Assembly (NCBI RefSeq): GCF_030053345.1
Contig: NZ_JASGBP010000001.1
Coordinates: 806,001 to 870,000 of the forward strand
Length of the DNA stretch: 64,000 nt
DNA from: Flavobacterium sedimenticola
GTDB taxonomy: Bacteria > Bacteroidota > Bacteroidia > Flavobacteriales > Flavobacteriaceae
Direction of reading: 5' to 3'
Shown here: one piece after another, positions 32,578 to 41,982 of the stretch
Position numbering within the stretch: position 1 is the stretch's first letter
How the letters are laid out: each line of letters starts with the position of its first letter
The notes under the pieces: model-generated
The model's input: only the letters and a program-made list of their open reading frames with translations
Database searches by the model: none
Told to the model about the DNA's origin: nothing
Translations under genes and position numbers: made by a program

Positions 32578-34296
32578 ATGAGTGAAACTACAGTAAAAAC
32601 AGGACATCCAAAAGGACTTTGGGTACTCTTCGGAACCGAAATGTGGGAGCGATTCAACTTCTACGGAATGCGAGCCATTCTAACGCTGTTCATGGTGAAT
32701 TCCTTATTGATTAAAGAAGCTGATGCCGCTATCATCTACGGTGGATTTTTAGCGCTTTGTTATTTAACACCGCTCTTAGGAGGATTCATTTCCGATAAAT
32801 ACATCGGAAACCGCTACAGCATCATGTTAGGCGGAACCCTGATGGCCATTGGTCAGTTTTTATTGTTTATTAGTGCTTCCACTTTTGATTCCAGTATCGG
32901 TAGCGCCAAACTGTTTATGTGGGTGGCCTTGTTTATTATCATCTTCGGAAACGGATTTTTCAAGCCTAACATTTCTTCCATGGTGGGTAGTTTGTATCCG
33001 AAACAGGAAAAAAGCAAGTTAGATTCGGCTTTCACTATTTTCTATATGGGAATCAACATCGGCGCTTTCTTAGGGCAATTCATTTGTCCGTGGGTAGGCG
33101 ATGTAAAAGATGCCGAAACCGGAGTGCGTGATATTTTTGCGTTCAAATGGGGCTTTTTGGCCGCTTCCATTGCCATGGTTATCGGAACGGTTACCTTCTT
33201 TTTGTTGAAAAATAAATATGTGGTTACTCCCGAAGGAAGGCCTATCGGAGGGTTGCCTAAGCATAATATAGCTGACGATTTTGAAGAAGGAGAAACGCAA
33301 ACCGCACAATTCAGCAGCAAAGCTATTGGAGTGGCTTTGGTTTTATTTACTGCTTTGTTTTTTGTTTTCCGATATATTTTGGTAGGGGAGTTTGGTTTTT
33401 CTTCTGTCGAAATGGGTCAGTTGATTAAAGGAATCATCTATCCGTTTATTTATTCTGCCGGTATTTCTTTGGCTTATTTGATTATGAGTTCGGCCGAAAC
33501 CAAAGTAGAAAGACAGAGAATCTGGGTAATTTACATTGTTTCATTTTTTATTATTTTCTTCTGGGCGGCGTTTGAGCAAGCCGGTTCGTCACTTACCTTT
33601 ATTGCTGATAATCAAACCGACAGGAATATTTTCGGATGGAATATGCCGCCTTCGATGGTACAAATCTTCAACGGAATTTTCGTAGTGATGATGGCTTTAC
33701 CTTTCAGTTTGTTGTGGGATAAGCTGAGAGCTAACGGAAAAGAACCGGTTTCGCCTTTAAAACAAGCAATCGGTTTGGCTTTAATTGCGTTGAGTTATTT
33801 TATCATAGCACACAATGTAAAAGATTTAGGAAACTCCGGTTTATTAGCCATCAAATGGTTGATGTTGTTGTATTTTATCCAAACCTTGGGTGAACTTTGT
33901 TTGTCGCCAATCGGATTGTCTTTGGTCGGTAAATTAGCGCCTAAAAGATTTGCGTCATTATTGTATGGTGTATTCTTCATCTCCAACGCCGCCGGTTATG
34001 CTCTAGCGGGTTCCTTGGGAGCCATTATTCCGGCTACCGGAGACAAGTTTGCAAAAGCTGAAAAGTTAGGGATTAACCTTCAAGATGTTTTAGATAAAAA
34101 AATAACACTAACTCCCGAGCAAGTGGCTCTTTTTGAAAAAGAACAGTTGCCGTTGGAGAATACGTCATTTGCCGGATTCGAAATCCACAATTTGTATGAG
34201 TTTTTCATGGTGTTTGTAGTGTTGTGCGGTATAGCAGCGATTATCTTAGCGCTTTTATCGCCGCGCTTAAAGAAAATGATGAACGGCATCAGGTAA
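32578..34296 (+). CDS. Proton-dependent oligopeptide transporter (POT/PTR family) 1
   Basis: 572 aa major-facilitator protein with about 12-14 membrane helices. The POT signature EMWERFNFYGMR (21-32) carries the proton-coupling ExxER motif, and GNGFFKPNISSMVGSLY is the second PTR2 signature. It imports di- and tripeptides with protons across the inner membrane. It lies behind the DPP-IV-like gene and is followed by a terminator. Confidence 0.92.
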   Translation: MSETTVKTGHPKGLWVLFGTEMWERFNFYGMRAILTLFMVNSLLIKEADAAIIYGGFLALCYLTPLLGGFISDKYIGNRYSIMLGGTLMAIGQFLLFISASTFDSSIGSAKLFMWVALFIIIFGNGFFKPNISSMVGSLYPKQEKSKLDSAFTIFYMGINIGAFLGQFICPWVGDVKDAETGVRDIFAFKWGFLAASIAMVIGTVTFFLLKNKYVVTPEGRPIGGLPKHNIADDFEEGETQTAQFSSKAIGVALVLFTALFFVFRYILVGEFGFSSVEMGQLIKGIIYPFIYSAGISLAYLIMSSAETKVERQRIWVIYIVSFFIIFFWAAFEQAGSSLTFIADNQTDRNIFGWNMPPSMVQIFNGIFVVMMALPFSLLWDKLRANGKEPVSPLKQAIGLALIALSYFIIAHNVKDLGNSGLLAIKWLMLLYFIQTLGELCLSPIGLSLVGKLAPKRFASLLYGVFFISNAAGYALAGSLGAIIPATGDKFAKAEKLGINLQDVLDKKITLTPEQVALFEKEQLPLENTSFAGFEIHNLYEFFMVFVVLCGIAAIILALLSPRLKKMMNGIR

Positions 34297-34326
34297 TTTA
34301 CATATCAAAATATTTTTATATCTTTC

Positions 34327-34360
34327 AAACCTCCAAGATTCTTGGAGGTTTTGTTTTTTA
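34327..34360 (+). terminator. Terminator after POT transporter 1
   Basis: AAACCTCCAAG-ATT-CTTGGAGGTTT, an 11-bp stem, followed by TGTTTTTT. It separates the first transporter from the other two, 12 bp before the next ATG. Confidence 0.85.
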
Positions 34361-34372
34361 AATTCAAAAAAT

Positions 34373-36031
34373 ATGTGGAAAAGTCATCCTAAGGCACTGC
34401 CTTACTTGTTTTTATCGGAAATGTGGGAACGCTTCGGATATTATTTAATGATTGGAATTTTTACTCTATACCTGAAAGATGTAGAAGCCGGTTATGCCAT
34501 GACCGAAAAAGAAGCGTCCGATTTATACGGAACCTTCATTGCTTTGGTGTTCTTAACACCGTTCATAGGCGGTTTGATAGCCGACCGGTATTTCGGATAT
34601 AAAAAATCAATCATTATCGGCGGAATCATGATGGGCGCGGGGTATATGATGATGGGGATTCACGATATCAGGATGCTTTATGTAGCCATGACCTTAGTCA
34701 TTATAGGGAATGGATTCTTCAAGCCCAATATCTCAACCTTGCTGGGGAATTTCTACAATGACGAACAATACAAAGACAAGAAAGACGAGGGCTACAATAT
34801 TTTCTACATGGGAATCAATGTCGGGGCTTTCATCTGTAACTTCTTCGGTGCCGCCTTCAAAATCTTATTTGGTTGGAAATATGCCTTCATGGCGGCCGGA
34901 GTCGGAATGTTTATTGGCGTAGTCGTCTTTTTATTGGGTACGAAGCACTACGGCGATAAAACCGAAAAGAAAGGGGTACAACCCGGCGACATGCCTTTTT
35001 ACAAAATAGTGCTTTTTATTTTATTACCGTCGGTTGTTTTCGGGATCATCGGATGGTTGCTTAAAGGTGTACAATCGGATGCCAATCCGGATTGCGCCAT
35101 CTTCGGTTCGGATAGTACCGATGCCTTTATTTTTGCATGTCTCCCTGTGATTTTCTTTTACGGAAGCTTGTATTTTAAGGCTAAAACCGAAGACAAAAGA
35201 CCTATTGGAGCTTTGTTGGCGATATTCGGTGTAGTAATTTTATTTTGGGCAGTTTTCAAACTCAACGGTTCGGCATTAAACAACTGGGGCGATAAGTACA
35301 CCGACAGAGAGTTGACCGGAACCGCGCAACAAATAGGCTCTAAGCTGATTTTGGTCGATACCTTAACCTATAAAAAAGACTCTGTGGCTTTGTATGATGA
35401 GGCTTTTCGCATTCAGAAAGAAGACGGGAAAGTGGTTAAAACAGTCGATTATCCTTTGTATTTCAGAAATGTACATCAGGAAAAATTACCCGAAGAAGGC
35501 AGTAAAGTCTTTACGTGGTCGGCCAATTTGAGTCAATCGATTAATCCGGGATGGGTCATTATTTTGACACCTTTGGTGGTGGCTTTTTTTACCTATTTAC
35601 GAAGCCGGAGAAAGGAACCGAGTACACCTACCAAAATTGCTTTCGGGTTATTAATTTCAGCCCTTTCCGTTCTGGTCATGGTCGCCGCTGTTCACATAGG
35701 GAACAACGGTTCCGAAAAAGTTTCGGTTTGGTGGTTGGTCGCCAATTATGGTGTAATCACTATTGGTGAATTGTTTTTGAGTCCTATGGGATTGTCAGTG
35801 GTGTCGAAACTTTCGCCTAAAAATATTACTTCACTAATGATGGGCGGATGGTTTTTATCGACATCTATTGGGAATAAAATGTCGGGTGTCTTGGCCAGTT
35901 TATGGGATACCTATGACAACAAAGCCAACTTCTTTTGGGTAAACTTTGTATTGCTGATGTTTGCCACCTTATTGATGTTTGCTTTGCTGAAACAATTGAA
36001 TAAAGTCATGAAAGAAAAAGGAATAAATTAA
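34373..36031 (+). CDS. POT/PTR family peptide transporter 2
   Basis: 552 aa, the most divergent of the three. It keeps EMWERF (16-21), but the motif continues GYYLM instead of xFYGM. GNGFFKPNISTLLGNFY is conserved. A long soluble insertion (roughly 300-400, from NNWGDKYTDRELTG to FTWSANLSQS) lies between helices and is absent from its two neighbours; a periplasmic loop of this size suggests a distinct role or partner. It ends 2 bp before the third transporter gene. Confidence 0.9.
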   Translation: MWKSHPKALPYLFLSEMWERFGYYLMIGIFTLYLKDVEAGYAMTEKEASDLYGTFIALVFLTPFIGGLIADRYFGYKKSIIIGGIMMGAGYMMMGIHDIRMLYVAMTLVIIGNGFFKPNISTLLGNFYNDEQYKDKKDEGYNIFYMGINVGAFICNFFGAAFKILFGWKYAFMAAGVGMFIGVVVFLLGTKHYGDKTEKKGVQPGDMPFYKIVLFILLPSVVFGIIGWLLKGVQSDANPDCAIFGSDSTDAFIFACLPVIFFYGSLYFKAKTEDKRPIGALLAIFGVVILFWAVFKLNGSALNNWGDKYTDRELTGTAQQIGSKLILVDTLTYKKDSVALYDEAFRIQKEDGKVVKTVDYPLYFRNVHQEKLPEEGSKVFTWSANLSQSINPGWVIILTPLVVAFFTYLRSRRKEPSTPTKIAFGLLISALSVLVMVAAVHIGNNGSEKVSVWWLVANYGVITIGELFLSPMGLSVVSKLSPKNITSLMMGGWFLSTSIGNKMSGVLASLWDTYDNKANFFWVNFVLLMFATLLMFALLKQLNKVMKEKGIN

Positions 36032-36033
36032 GT

Positions 36034-37545
36034 ATGGAGAAAAATCAAACGTTAGAACAAATCAGAAATTTTAAAGGAGCGTATCCGAAACAGCTTTGGT
36101 ATTTATTTTTCTCCGAAATGTGGGAACGTTTCAGTTTCTACGGCATGCGTGGAATGTTAGTCGTTTTTATGGTTTCTCAGTTGGGAATGGACGACAAAAC
36201 CTCACAACTCCAATATGGTGCTACGCAAGCTTGGGTGTATGCCTTTACCTTTATCGGAGGTTTATTTGCCGATAAAATTTTAGGATTTCGTAAATCTCTT
36301 TTTTGGGGTGGTTTATTGATGATAGTCGGGAGTGTTATTTTGGCTGTCGATCCTAAGAATTTCTTTTTCTTAGGAATTAGTTTTACCATTGTGGGTACCG
36401 GGTTTTTCAAGCCGAATATTTCTTCTATAGTAGGACAATTGTATCACGATGGGGATGTGCGTCGCGATGCCGGATTCTCTCTTTTTTATGCGGGAGTGAA
36501 TTTAGGGGCTTTGATAGGCGGTTACATTTGTATTGCGGTCGCCAATGGTAATTTATGGTCATCGTTTGTGCCCGAAAATCTCCGTTGGAATTATGCTTTT
36601 GGATTTGCTTCCATAGTCATGATTGTGAGTTTGCTGACGTTTACCCAAACCCAAAAAAGTTTGGGAGAAATTGGTTTGTCGCCTTTGGCAGCGCTTCAGG
36701 CCAATAAGAGAAAAACACTCGAGCTTGTCACTTATATAGGTTCTTTGGCTTTGGTGCCACTCATTATTTTAATGGTCGCCAATACCAAATATACCGATTA
36801 TTTTATGATGGTAATTGGACCGGCTTCGATAGTGTATTTGTTTATTGAAATGCGCAATTTTTCGGTCGCAGAAAACAAAAAGTTATTAGCGGCTTTGGTT
36901 TTTATTATTTTCTCCATTTTCTTTTGGGCCTTTTTTGAACAAAGCGGCGGGTCATTGAGCTTGTTTGCACTGAATAATTTAGATAATAAATTAATCGGAA
37001 TTGAGTTAGATCCCAATGGAGTCAATAATTCGGCCAACTCTTTGTTTGTAATTATTTTTGCCGCTTTAGTAGGTATTGTTTGGGTTTGGATGGCCAAAAG
37101 AAAGATTGAACCCAATACCGTAGTGAAATTCGGATTGGGATTCTTGTTTTTGGCCGGAGGGTTTTGGGTATTTTATTACACCAAATTCTTTGCCGGTCCT
37201 GACGGCAAAACTTCATTGGATTTGTTTACGCTCGGATGGTTTGTAATTACGTTCGGCGAATTGTGCTTGTCGCCTATCGGGATGAGTGCTATGACCAAGT
37301 TATCGCCTCAAAGGACCCAAGCGGTTATTATGGGGATGTGGTTTTTGGCCAGTGCATACGGACAGTATTTTGCCGGATTATTGGGGGCAAATATAGCCGA
37401 AGCTTCTGAAAATGCGACTAATCTGGAAAAACTGAACACCTATGCCGATGGGTATCAGCAATTGGCCGTTTATGCCTTAATAGCCGGTGTGTTGCTTATT
37501 GTAATTTCTCCTTTGGTCAAAAAATTGATGCAGGATGTAAAATAG
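36034..37545 (+). CDS. POT/PTR family peptide transporter 3
   Basis: 503 aa membrane protein with EMWERFSFYGMR (27-38) and GTGFFKPNISSIVGQLY. Its layout is close to transporter 1 and lacks the large loop of transporter 2. It is coupled to transporter 2 by a 2-bp gap. Three tandem POT genes probably arose by duplication and diverged in peptide preference. Confidence 0.92.
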   Translation: MEKNQTLEQIRNFKGAYPKQLWYLFFSEMWERFSFYGMRGMLVVFMVSQLGMDDKTSQLQYGATQAWVYAFTFIGGLFADKILGFRKSLFWGGLLMIVGSVILAVDPKNFFFLGISFTIVGTGFFKPNISSIVGQLYHDGDVRRDAGFSLFYAGVNLGALIGGYICIAVANGNLWSSFVPENLRWNYAFGFASIVMIVSLLTFTQTQKSLGEIGLSPLAALQANKRKTLELVTYIGSLALVPLIILMVANTKYTDYFMMVIGPASIVYLFIEMRNFSVAENKKLLAALVFIIFSIFFWAFFEQSGGSLSLFALNNLDNKLIGIELDPNGVNNSANSLFVIIFAALVGIVWVWMAKRKIEPNTVVKFGLGFLFLAGGFWVFYYTKFFAGPDGKTSLDLFTLGWFVITFGELCLSPIGMSAMTKLSPQRTQAVIMGMWFLASAYGQYFAGLLGANIAEASENATNLEKLNTYADGYQQLAVYALIAGVLLIVISPLVKKLMQDVK

Positions 37546-37572
37546 CCGACATTAGTTGGTATTATTTTTGTA

Positions 37573-37580
37573 TATATTTG
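37573..37580 (+). promoter_or_regulatory. -7 box (TATATTTG) of the thioredoxin-like gene
   Basis: TATATTTG fits TAnnTTTG, 18 bp before the ATG at 37599. A TTGG 14 bp upstream is a poorly spaced -33 candidate. Confidence 0.5.
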
Positions 37581-37598
37581 TAAAAAAATAAATAACAC

Positions 37599-38069
37599 AT
37601 GAAAAAATTTGCACTTACATTGTTCCTTGTTTTGGGTTCATTAACGATACAGGCACAAGAGTTAAAATGGGAAACCGACATCAATAAAGCGATGGAGATT
37701 TCCAAAAAATCAAAAAAACCTTTAATGCTGTTCTTCACCGGAAGTGACTGGTGCGGATGGTGTATTCGTCTTCAAAAAGAAGTTTTAAAAACACCTGAGT
37801 TTGCTAAATGGGCCAATAAAAATGTGGTTTTGGTAGAGCTTGATTTTCCAAGAAGATCACCACAACAGCCGGAACTCCAAAAACAAAATCAGGAATTGCA
37901 ACAAATATTCGGAATCCAAGGATTTCCGACGGTTTGGTTTGCCAAAGCTTCCAAGAAAGACGGTAAAATTAATTTTGAACAGTTAGGCAGTACCGGATAT
38001 GTAGCCGGTGGTCCGGCAGCTTGGTTATCGGGTGCGGATAAGATTTTAGCTAAAGATAAAAAGTCGTAA
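37599..38069 (+). CDS. Exported thioredoxin-family protein
   Basis: 156 aa with a signal peptide (1-20, ends TIQAQ). Thioredoxin fold with active-site SDWCGWC (Cys52 and Cys55) and the cis-Pro loop GFPTVWF. Likely a periplasmic disulfide reductase or isomerase of the thioredoxin_7 type. Single gene: own -7 box upstream, and a terminator overlapping the end of comEC downstream. Confidence 0.88.
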   Translation: MKKFALTLFLVLGSLTIQAQELKWETDINKAMEISKKSKKPLMLFFTGSDWCGWCIRLQKEVLKTPEFAKWANKNVVLVELDFPRRSPQQPELQKQNQELQQIFGIQGFPTVWFAKASKKDGKINFEQLGSTGYVAGGPAAWLSGADKILAKDKKS

Positions 38070-38078
38070 CGCAACTTT

Positions 38079-40106
38079 TTAAAATTTATAAAATCCCTTT
38101 TCACAAGTAGCATGAAAAGGGATTTTTTCTTGGTTACAGGTCGCTTGCCATAGTTTTATGTAGCTCTTATAGTTGGTGCCGTCGGCAACAATTTGTTTTG
38201 GTTTACACGTTTGAATCAAGCGCTCTAAGTTGAGTTTAGGAGAATGGGTAAGAATAACTATGTCAGGTTTAATTTTATCTGAAAGCAAGGCCAAGCTGTC
38301 TATCAATAGTATTTTTTGATGCTTCAAATACAAGACATTCTGGGATTGCTTTCGCTCTTTAATGACACAAAAGTTCGCGGTAATATAATTTTGAAACATT
38401 GTATTTGCTTTAAACGAGCTCCAATTTTCTGCATTGCAATACAAGGTGACCGAATTCTGTTTCCGATGCGACAATAGGCTGGCTTCTTTGCTGTTAAAAA
38501 CAATCACCTCTTCTTCAGTTCTGATTTTTTTTATTCCTACATACAATAGTTCAAAACAAATGAAGGCCAACAGTAGTAATGCGAATCGTTTAAAATTCGG
38601 ATTGTTGTACCATAAAATGAATAGGATTATCATGAGATATGAGAGCAGCATCATGGAGGTGTTGAATGATATGTTTTGAATAACAAAAGCTTCCATTGAG
38701 GCTACTTTGTGAATGATGTAATTTTGCCAAGCAATCAAAAGCGACTCGATTTCAACGATAAATAAGGGTACTTTTCCGAAACACGCGATAACCACCGCAA
38801 TCAAACCTACAGTCATAACAACACCTAATAAAGGAAGAATTACAATGTTAGTAACCAAAAATAAGCCGGGAAACTGATGGAAATAGTACAAACTCAACGG
38901 TAATGTTCCTACTTGTGCAGCGACAGAGACCGTCACAATATCCCAAAAATAGATCATTATTTTGTGTTTAGTTTGCCAAGTCGCTTTTAGTTCGGGTTGC
39001 CACCACAAGATAAAGAACAGAGCCAGATAACTCAATTGGAACCCAATATCGAATAGAAAATACGGATTCCACAGTAAAATGAGAAATACAGAGACCAATA
39101 AGGTATAAAAAGGATTGATGCTTCTTTTGAGATGGTGACCGATGGCCACAAACGAAAACATCACAACCGAACGAACTATGGATGGAGCTAATCCGGCCAG
39201 TATACCATAACTCCATAAGATCATCAGTATCAAAATCAGTTTGATGAGTTTGTTGCGATGGGTATTTGGAATCGGCTTAAGTAAAAAAGTAACCAGCAGC
39301 ATCAAAAAGCCCACATGCAAACCTGACACCGATAAAATATGAACCGCACCGGCCAATTGATAATCTTGTAAAACTTCCGGGTCAATGTCTTGTTGTTGTC
39401 CTAACAACAGAGCCGCCACAATGGCTAATTCGTTTTTTTGGAATTGTGACCGCTCTAAATTCCGGATGATTTTTGTCCTGAAATTAGCAAAATGAGTCCA
39501 CACACTCGATTCTATACCGGTAATATTCAATTTTTTATCCTCGTTGAGGTATAACCGGCCATAGATTTGCTGGTTTTCTAAATACTTGCCATAATCGAAC
39601 TGATTGGGATTCAACGGTTTTTTGTTTCGGATTATAGTGCCTGTTGCTTCTGCAATGGAACCCATCGGAATTTCTTTTACGGGATTCGATTTGGGAATGG
39701 AAAGAATTATTTTTCCGAAACAGGGCAACTGATTCAGCGCTTTTATTTCGGCTACATATCTAACATTTTTGGGTGTACTTTTTAGTTTTTCGGTTACCCT
39801 TAAAGTAATTGAATACGCAACATTTTCTTCAATAAAATGGATGAAATGGGTCGATTTTAAACACTCTTTGTTGGTTGTTGTAGTTGATACTCCGAGTAAA
39901 AAGGAAAGTGTTAAAGCAACACATCCGAAAAGCCACTTAAAAATGATTTTCTTTTTGATAAAAAAGTGAAATAGAATCAAAAAAAACAAGAGAAAACCTG
40001 AAAGACTATTAACTGAGTTCGCCTCCGGTTGAAACTTTTGATAAAAAAGAATCCCGAAAATAAAACAAAGAGTGACTTTGGTCAATGGAAATTGTAAGAT
40101 TTTCAT
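38079..40106 (-). CDS. comEC: ComEC/Rec2-family DNA uptake channel
   Basis: 675 aa. N-terminal membrane helices with a DUF4131-like soluble segment, then the Competence domain with AIVAALLLGQQQDIDPEVLQ and GAVHILSVSGLHVGFL, the ComEC hallmark. Multiple helices follow. The C-terminal metallo-beta-lactamase-like part is short and degenerate: HSPKLN stands where HxHxDH would be. The protein would carry single-stranded DNA across the inner membrane; the soluble domain appears catalytically dead, which is common for Bacteroidota ComEC as far as I recall. Confidence 0.9.
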   Translation of the reverse strand: MKILQFPLTKVTLCFIFGILFYQKFQPEANSVNSLSGFLLFFLILFHFFIKKKIIFKWLFGCVALTLSFLLGVSTTTTNKECLKSTHFIHFIEENVAYSITLRVTEKLKSTPKNVRYVAEIKALNQLPCFGKIILSIPKSNPVKEIPMGSIAEATGTIIRNKKPLNPNQFDYGKYLENQQIYGRLYLNEDKKLNITGIESSVWTHFANFRTKIIRNLERSQFQKNELAIVAALLLGQQQDIDPEVLQDYQLAGAVHILSVSGLHVGFLMLLVTFLLKPIPNTHRNKLIKLILILMILWSYGILAGLAPSIVRSVVMFSFVAIGHHLKRSINPFYTLLVSVFLILLWNPYFLFDIGFQLSYLALFFILWWQPELKATWQTKHKIMIYFWDIVTVSVAAQVGTLPLSLYYFHQFPGLFLVTNIVILPLLGVVMTVGLIAVVIACFGKVPLFIVEIESLLIAWQNYIIHKVASMEAFVIQNISFNTSMMLLSYLMIILFILWYNNPNFKRFALLLLAFICFELLYVGIKKIRTEEEVIVFNSKEASLLSHRKQNSVTLYCNAENWSSFKANTMFQNYITANFCVIKERKQSQNVLYLKHQKILLIDSLALLSDKIKPDIVILTHSPKLNLERLIQTCKPKQIVADGTNYKSYIKLWQATCNQEKIPFHATCEKGFYKF
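38091..38118 (+). terminator. Terminator of the thioredoxin-like gene, embedded in the 3' end of comEC
   Basis: AAATCCCTTTTCA and TGAAAAGGGATTT form a 13-bp stem followed by TTT. The hairpin lies inside the last codons of the converging comEC (stop at 38079), so coding and termination signals overlap. Confidence 0.75.
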
Positions 40107-40146
40107 GTAACTAAATTACATGAGAAACTTTACTTATGCAAGAAAA

Positions 40147-40812
40147 TTACTGTAAAACTCTATTTATTTGTACGAAAGTCCTGTTATAATAAGGCTCTTT
40201 CGTAGAAGAAATAATCACGCCGCTTTGGGTAGAAGAATGAATAAATTTGACTTCATCATTACTCACTTCTACTACCATGCCCACATGATTGATGCGGCGC
40301 TGGCCTCGGTTAATAAAGAAAATCAAATCGCCTTTTTTGGCATCCGACAAATCAATTTTAGTCCCGATAGTCGCCATTTCATGGGAAGAACGCGGTAAAG
40401 TGATGTCAAATTTTTTAAAGGTTGAATAGATTAATCCTGAGCAATCAAAGCCTGCTTTAGTGGTTCCGCCACCGCGGTAACCCACCCCTAAATTCTCGGA
40501 AGCGCTGTTGATGAGCTGTTTGACTAAGTAACTTGCATCCTCGTCATCAATAATAATGTCGGATTCATTTTGATTGTTGAGTCCAGTTCTTTTAGCAGTA
40601 TTAGAGGGGTTGTGAGAAGGCTTCAGGGCGACTTCCCTGACTTGATTTTTTTTTCTCTTTTCCGTATTCCTAATCTCGGTAGTTGCTACTGCTTTCGGCT
40701 CGGTATACATGCCTTTTTTTACTGCTGTATCTTTGGATGTCACTATAGAGGAAGTGGGTTTACAAGCTGTAAAAGCAATGAGAATAAGTGTTATGAATAC
40801 GAGTTTTTTCAA
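40147..40812 (-). CDS. NlpC/P60 (C40) lipoprotein endopeptidase
   Basis: 221 aa lipoprotein (lipobox FTAC, Cys17). A low-complexity linker reaches to about 90, then an NlpC/P60 domain with catalytic Cys124 (GFDCSGLIYS), His176 (RINHVGMV) and a third polar residue at His192 (KFIHSS). It would cut cell-wall peptide stems in the periplasm. It lies alone between comEC and lpxB on the minus strand. Confidence 0.9.
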   Translation of the reverse strand: MKKLVFITLILIAFTACKPTSSIVTSKDTAVKKGMYTEPKAVATTEIRNTEKRKKNQVREVALKPSHNPSNTAKRTGLNNQNESDIIIDDEDASYLVKQLINSASENLGVGYRGGGTTKAGFDCSGLIYSTFKKFDITLPRSSHEMATIGTKIDLSDAKKGDLIFFINRGQRRINHVGMVVEVSNDEVKFIHSSTQSGVIISSTKEPYYNRTFVQINRVLQ

Positions 40813-40859
40813 TCCAATAATTTTTTTACAAAAATAATAATTCGAAACGCTTACTAAAA

Positions 40860-41972
40860 CTAACGAATGTCATTTATGATAAATTTAGCAGTTTTTTCGC
40901 TGGCACCAACGCCTCCTAATTTGATTTCCAATTGGTTGTATTTTTCTAAAAGAAGAGCTTTGTGTTGCGGATCCAATAGCTTTTGAAGTTCTTTTTTCAA
41001 ATTTTTACGATTGAACTGATCCTGAATTAATTCGGTGACCACGGCTTCATCCATAATTAAATTTACTAAAGAAATGTACTTCAGCGTGATAATTCTTTTG
41101 GCAATTTGGTACGATACCCAACTGCCCTTATAACACACCACTTCGGGCACTTTAAAAAGAGCGGTTTCTAAGGTAGCCGTTCCCGATGTTACTAATGCCG
41201 CTTGCGCAATACTCAACAAATCATAGGTTTTGTTGGCTACGAATTTTACATTTTTATTGGTTAGGAATTGTTCGTAAAAATGAAAGTCCTGACTCGGGGC
41301 GCCGGCAATCACAAACTGATAGTCGGTAAAATCGTCGGCAATACTCAACATTACCCCTAACATTTTGGCAATTTCTTGTTTGCGACTGCCCGGGAGTAAT
41401 GCAATAATCGGTCGATTATCTAAATGATTGGCGGCTCGAAACGATACATCATTCGTTTGAGGGCGATTGTGGATGGCATCAATCAGCGGATGCCCAACAA
41501 ATTCCACCGGGAAATGATGTTTTTTTTCAAAGAAATCTTTCTCAAACGGCAGAATCACAAACAACTTGTCAAAGTCTCTTTTAACGGCTTTGATGCGATT
41601 TTCTTTCCAAGCCCAAATTTGAGGCGCAATGTAATAGTGTGTTTTGATGCCACGTGATTTGGCCCACTTAGCGATACGCATGTTAAACCCCGGATAATCA
41701 ATAAAAATAATCACATCGGGTTTAAAGTGTTCGATATCGGCTTTGCAAAACTTGATATTATCAAGAATGGTTTTTAAATTCATCACCACTTCGGCAAAGC
41801 CCATAAACGCCAAGTCGCGATAGTGTTTAACCAGCGTTCCTCCTATACTTTGCATCAAGTCGCCTCCCCAAAAGCGAATTTCGGCAGCTGCGTCTTCTTT
41901 GTAAATCGCTTTCATCAGATTGGATCCGTGTAAATCGCCCGAGGCTTCGCCGGCTATAATGTAGTACTTCAT
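40860..41972 (-). CDS. lpxB: Lipid-A-disaccharide synthase
   Basis: 370 aa GT19 enzyme. Start MKYYIIAGEASGDLHGSNL carries the LpxB signature; FWGGDLMQSIGG, IDYPGFNMRIAKW, YYIAPQIWAWKENRIK and LLPGSRKQEI follow in order. It joins UDP-2,3-diacylglucosamine and lipid X to form the lipid A disaccharide at the inner membrane. It follows surE by 10 bp in the same transcript. Confidence 0.96.
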   Translation of the reverse strand: MKYYIIAGEASGDLHGSNLMKAIYKEDAAAEIRFWGGDLMQSIGGTLVKHYRDLAFMGFAEVVMNLKTILDNIKFCKADIEHFKPDVIIFIDYPGFNMRIAKWAKSRGIKTHYYIAPQIWAWKENRIKAVKRDFDKLFVILPFEKDFFEKKHHFPVEFVGHPLIDAIHNRPQTNDVSFRAANHLDNRPIIALLPGSRKQEIAKMLGVMLSIADDFTDYQFVIAGAPSQDFHFYEQFLTNKNVKFVANKTYDLLSIAQAALVTSGTATLETALFKVPEVVCYKGSWVSYQIAKRIITLKYISLVNLIMDEAVVTELIQDQFNRKNLKKELQKLLDPQHKALLLEKYNQLEIKLGGVGASEKTAKFIINDIR

Positions 41973-41982
41973 GCTGTATGCT

